Shown: positions 6,629-7,984 of the stretch, one piece after another | Position numbering within the stretch: position 1 is the first letter of the stretch | How the letters are laid out: each line of letters opens with the position of its first letter | Made by a program: the position numbers and the translations under genes | The notes under the pieces: generated by a model | Databases searched by the model: none | Told to the model about the DNA's origin: nothing | The model's input: only the letters and a program-made list of their open reading frames with translations | From: Chitinophagaceae bacterium | GTDB taxonomy: Bacteria; Bacteroidota; Bacteroidia; Chitinophagales; Chitinophagaceae | Assembly: GCA_947489175.1 (NCBI GenBank) | Contig: CANLED010000084.1 | Location: 1 to 7,984 of the forward strand | Length of the DNA stretch: 7,984 bases | Reading direction: 5' to 3'

Positions 6629-7984
6629 ATGCTTAAAAATAGTCCTCATGTTGATGCTCTCTTCAGCAACGCTTCATGCCCAAGAGGAAGGAGAAGAATC
6701 TGAGCAGGCCGTTGAGAACATGGCAATGGAAGATGAAGGACAAATACAATTGCTGAATGAAAACATTGCAATTGGTGAACAAAAAAAATACAATATCAAC
6801 AATGTATCAGAAACTGAATTATTTACCCTTCATTTTTTAACGCCTCAACAAATCAATCAATTTCTATTGTATAGAAAAACCTTGGGGGCATTCATTAGTA
6901 TGCTAGAGCTTCAATCAATTCCCTACTGGGATATTGCCACGATAAAAAAAGCAACTGGCTATTTTAAACTTGAAAATGTTGTTCAAATTGTACCTGAAAT
7001 GAAACAACGCTTTAAAGAAGGTAATCACATGTTACTTTACAGAACCGGGGGTTCAAAATTCGGCTACTCAAACGGATCCTCTACCGTTTTTAACAGCAGT
7101 GCTAACATTGAAAAAGGATACAAGCAATTGATCAAGTATAATTTTCAGTTTAAAAATCTGGTACAGTGGGGACTCACCGTAGAAAAAGATGCAGGTGAGA
7201 AAAATTTTGCAGATCATACAAGTGGATATTTTATGATTAGAAAGAAAGGAATAATCAATACAATGGTTTTGGGAGATTATTTGATTAGCATGGGGCAAGG
7301 ACTCATACATTGGCAAGGGTATGCATTTGGGAAAAGTAATAATATAGTTGGAGGATATAGACAAGGAGATTTCATTCGCCCACATTCAGGATCAGATGAA
7401 AATAGGTACCACAGAGGGATTGCATTGACATTGGAAAAGAAAAAAATCACCCTTTCTGTTTTTGCAGGACAAAAAAAAATTGATGCCAACATCATGAATG
7501 ATTCATCAAATGGCTTGTCACCAAGCCAATACATCAGTTCTTTTCTAACATCTGGACTGCATGCAAAAGAATCAGATCTGGCGGATAAAAATGCAGTAAA
7601 AGAAAGCATTGTAGGAGGAAAAATGGGTTTTCAATTTAAGCAACTCAAGATAAATGCAAACTATATAAATACGATATTTGATTTCCCCATAAAAAAAAGA
7701 TTTCAACCATACAACTACTATTCTATTTATGGGAATCGATGGCAAAACAGCAGCATTGATTTCTCTACCAATACAAAAAAAATATTTCTATTTGGCGAAG
7801 CTGCCATCGATCAAAATTTAAACAAAGCACTTGTTACAGGATTGATTAAAAGCCTCGATCCAAAAGTTGATGCAACAATAATCTATAGAAACATCAGCAA
7901 AAAATTTAGGTCGATACAGTCAAATGCCATGACACAAAATACAGAAGCCAATAACGAAGAAGGTATTTTTTCTTGTATAAATGT
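6615..7984 (+). CDS. Exported helix-hairpin-helix protein with a beta-barrel-like body (C-terminus beyond the right edge)
   Basis: Open frame from the ATG at 6615 through the last base (456 codons plus two bases), with no stop. This start is chosen because it gives a complete signal peptide, with Lys5 and Lys8, a hydrophobic core and cleavage near LHA-Q at residue 22; a later ATG at 6648 would lose the basic end. An acidic linker (Glu/Asp-rich, about 24-42) is followed by a ComEA-like helix-hairpin-helix segment: NINNVSETELFTLHFL (60-75), INQFLLYRKTLGAF (80-93) and MLELQSIPYW (96-105), with a second hairpin to about 118. From about residue 137 on, the sequence is beta-rich with many Tyr, Phe, Gly and Asn residues and strand-turn patterns typical of Bacteroidota outer-membrane barrels. 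It overlaps the preceding barrel gene by 14 bases. The role is unknown. Helix-hairpin-helix segments often bind DNA non-specifically, but many exported Bacteroidota versions have no shown function. Confidence 0.82.
   Translation, partial: MILNKCLKIVLMLMLSSATLHAQEEGEESEQAVENMAMEDEGQIQLLNENIAIGEQKKYNINNVSETELFTLHFLTPQQINQFLLYRKTLGAFISMLELQSIPYWDIATIKKATGYFKLENVVQIVPEMKQRFKEGNHMLLYRTGGSKFGYSNGSSTVFNSSANIEKGYKQLIKYNFQFKNLVQWGLTVEKDAGEKNFADHTSGYFMIRKKGIINTMVLGDYLISMGQGLIHWQGYAFGKSNNIVGGYRQGDFIRPHSGSDENRYHRGIALTLEKKKITLSVFAGQKKIDANIMNDSSNGLSPSQYISSFLTSGLHAKESDLADKNAVKESIVGGKMGFQFKQLKINANYINTIFDFPIKKRFQPYNYYSIYGNRWQNSSIDFSTNTKKIFLFGEAAIDQNLNKALVTGLIKSLDPKVDATIIYRNISKKFRSIQSNAMTQNTEANNEEGIFSCIN

Noticed and set aside
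7068..7609. Two minus-strand open frames of 105 and 110 codons
   Set aside because: They are antisense to the helix-hairpin-helix protein, whose plus frame is continuous with a signal peptide and barrel-like strands.
1..7984. Mobile element, defence system or CRISPR array
   Set aside because: No transposase, integrase, nuclease, toxin-antitoxin pair, terminal repeats or regularly spaced repeats were seen; gene content is housekeeping and envelope.

Overview
The window looks like the chromosome of a member of the Bacteroidota. The DNA is AT-rich. Starts have no obvious Shine-Dalgarno sequence, several are preceded by sequences resembling the Bacteroidetes -7 element (TAnnTTTG), and there is a large OmpA-family protein with the TPR / beta-propeller / carboxypeptidase-regulatory / OmpA layout typical of this phylum. 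I cannot place it to genus. Most of the window is housekeeping or cell-envelope sequence. I see no CRISPR array, insertion sequence, tRNA, rRNA or phage gene, and no gene-free stretch longer than about 130 bases.

Left part, minus strand: the window opens inside guaB (IMP dehydrogenase; its C-terminal third lies beyond the left edge). dprA, the single-strand DNA-binding recombination mediator, lies 30 bases upstream and is probably co-transcribed with it. The 128-base gap upstream of dprA holds an imperfect inverted repeat containing two DnaA-box-like sequences, and an A/T-tract hairpin just after the stop of the next gene.

Middle, minus strand: a complete 634-residue OmpA-family outer-membrane/periplasmic protein with the domain order of the type IX secretion protein PorE. 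Then come queE (queuosine and 7-deazapurine synthesis) and folD (one-carbon folate metabolism), separated by 3 bases and almost certainly one operon read folD to queE.

Right part, plus strand: diverging from folD across an 85-base gap is a two-gene unit of exported proteins whose reading frames overlap by 14 bases. The first is a 268-residue predicted outer-membrane beta-barrel. The second, cut by the right edge, has a signal peptide, a ComEA-like helix-hairpin-helix segment and then a long beta-rich, barrel-like region. This pair is the least characterised content of the window.

Functional links: GuaB supplies guanine nucleotides. GTP feeds both folate and queuosine synthesis through dihydroneopterin triphosphate, and FolD makes the 10-formyl-THF used in purine synthesis, so guaB, folD and queE belong to connected pathways. 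DprA and the helix-hairpin-helix protein could both be connected with DNA uptake, but for the latter that is only an inference.
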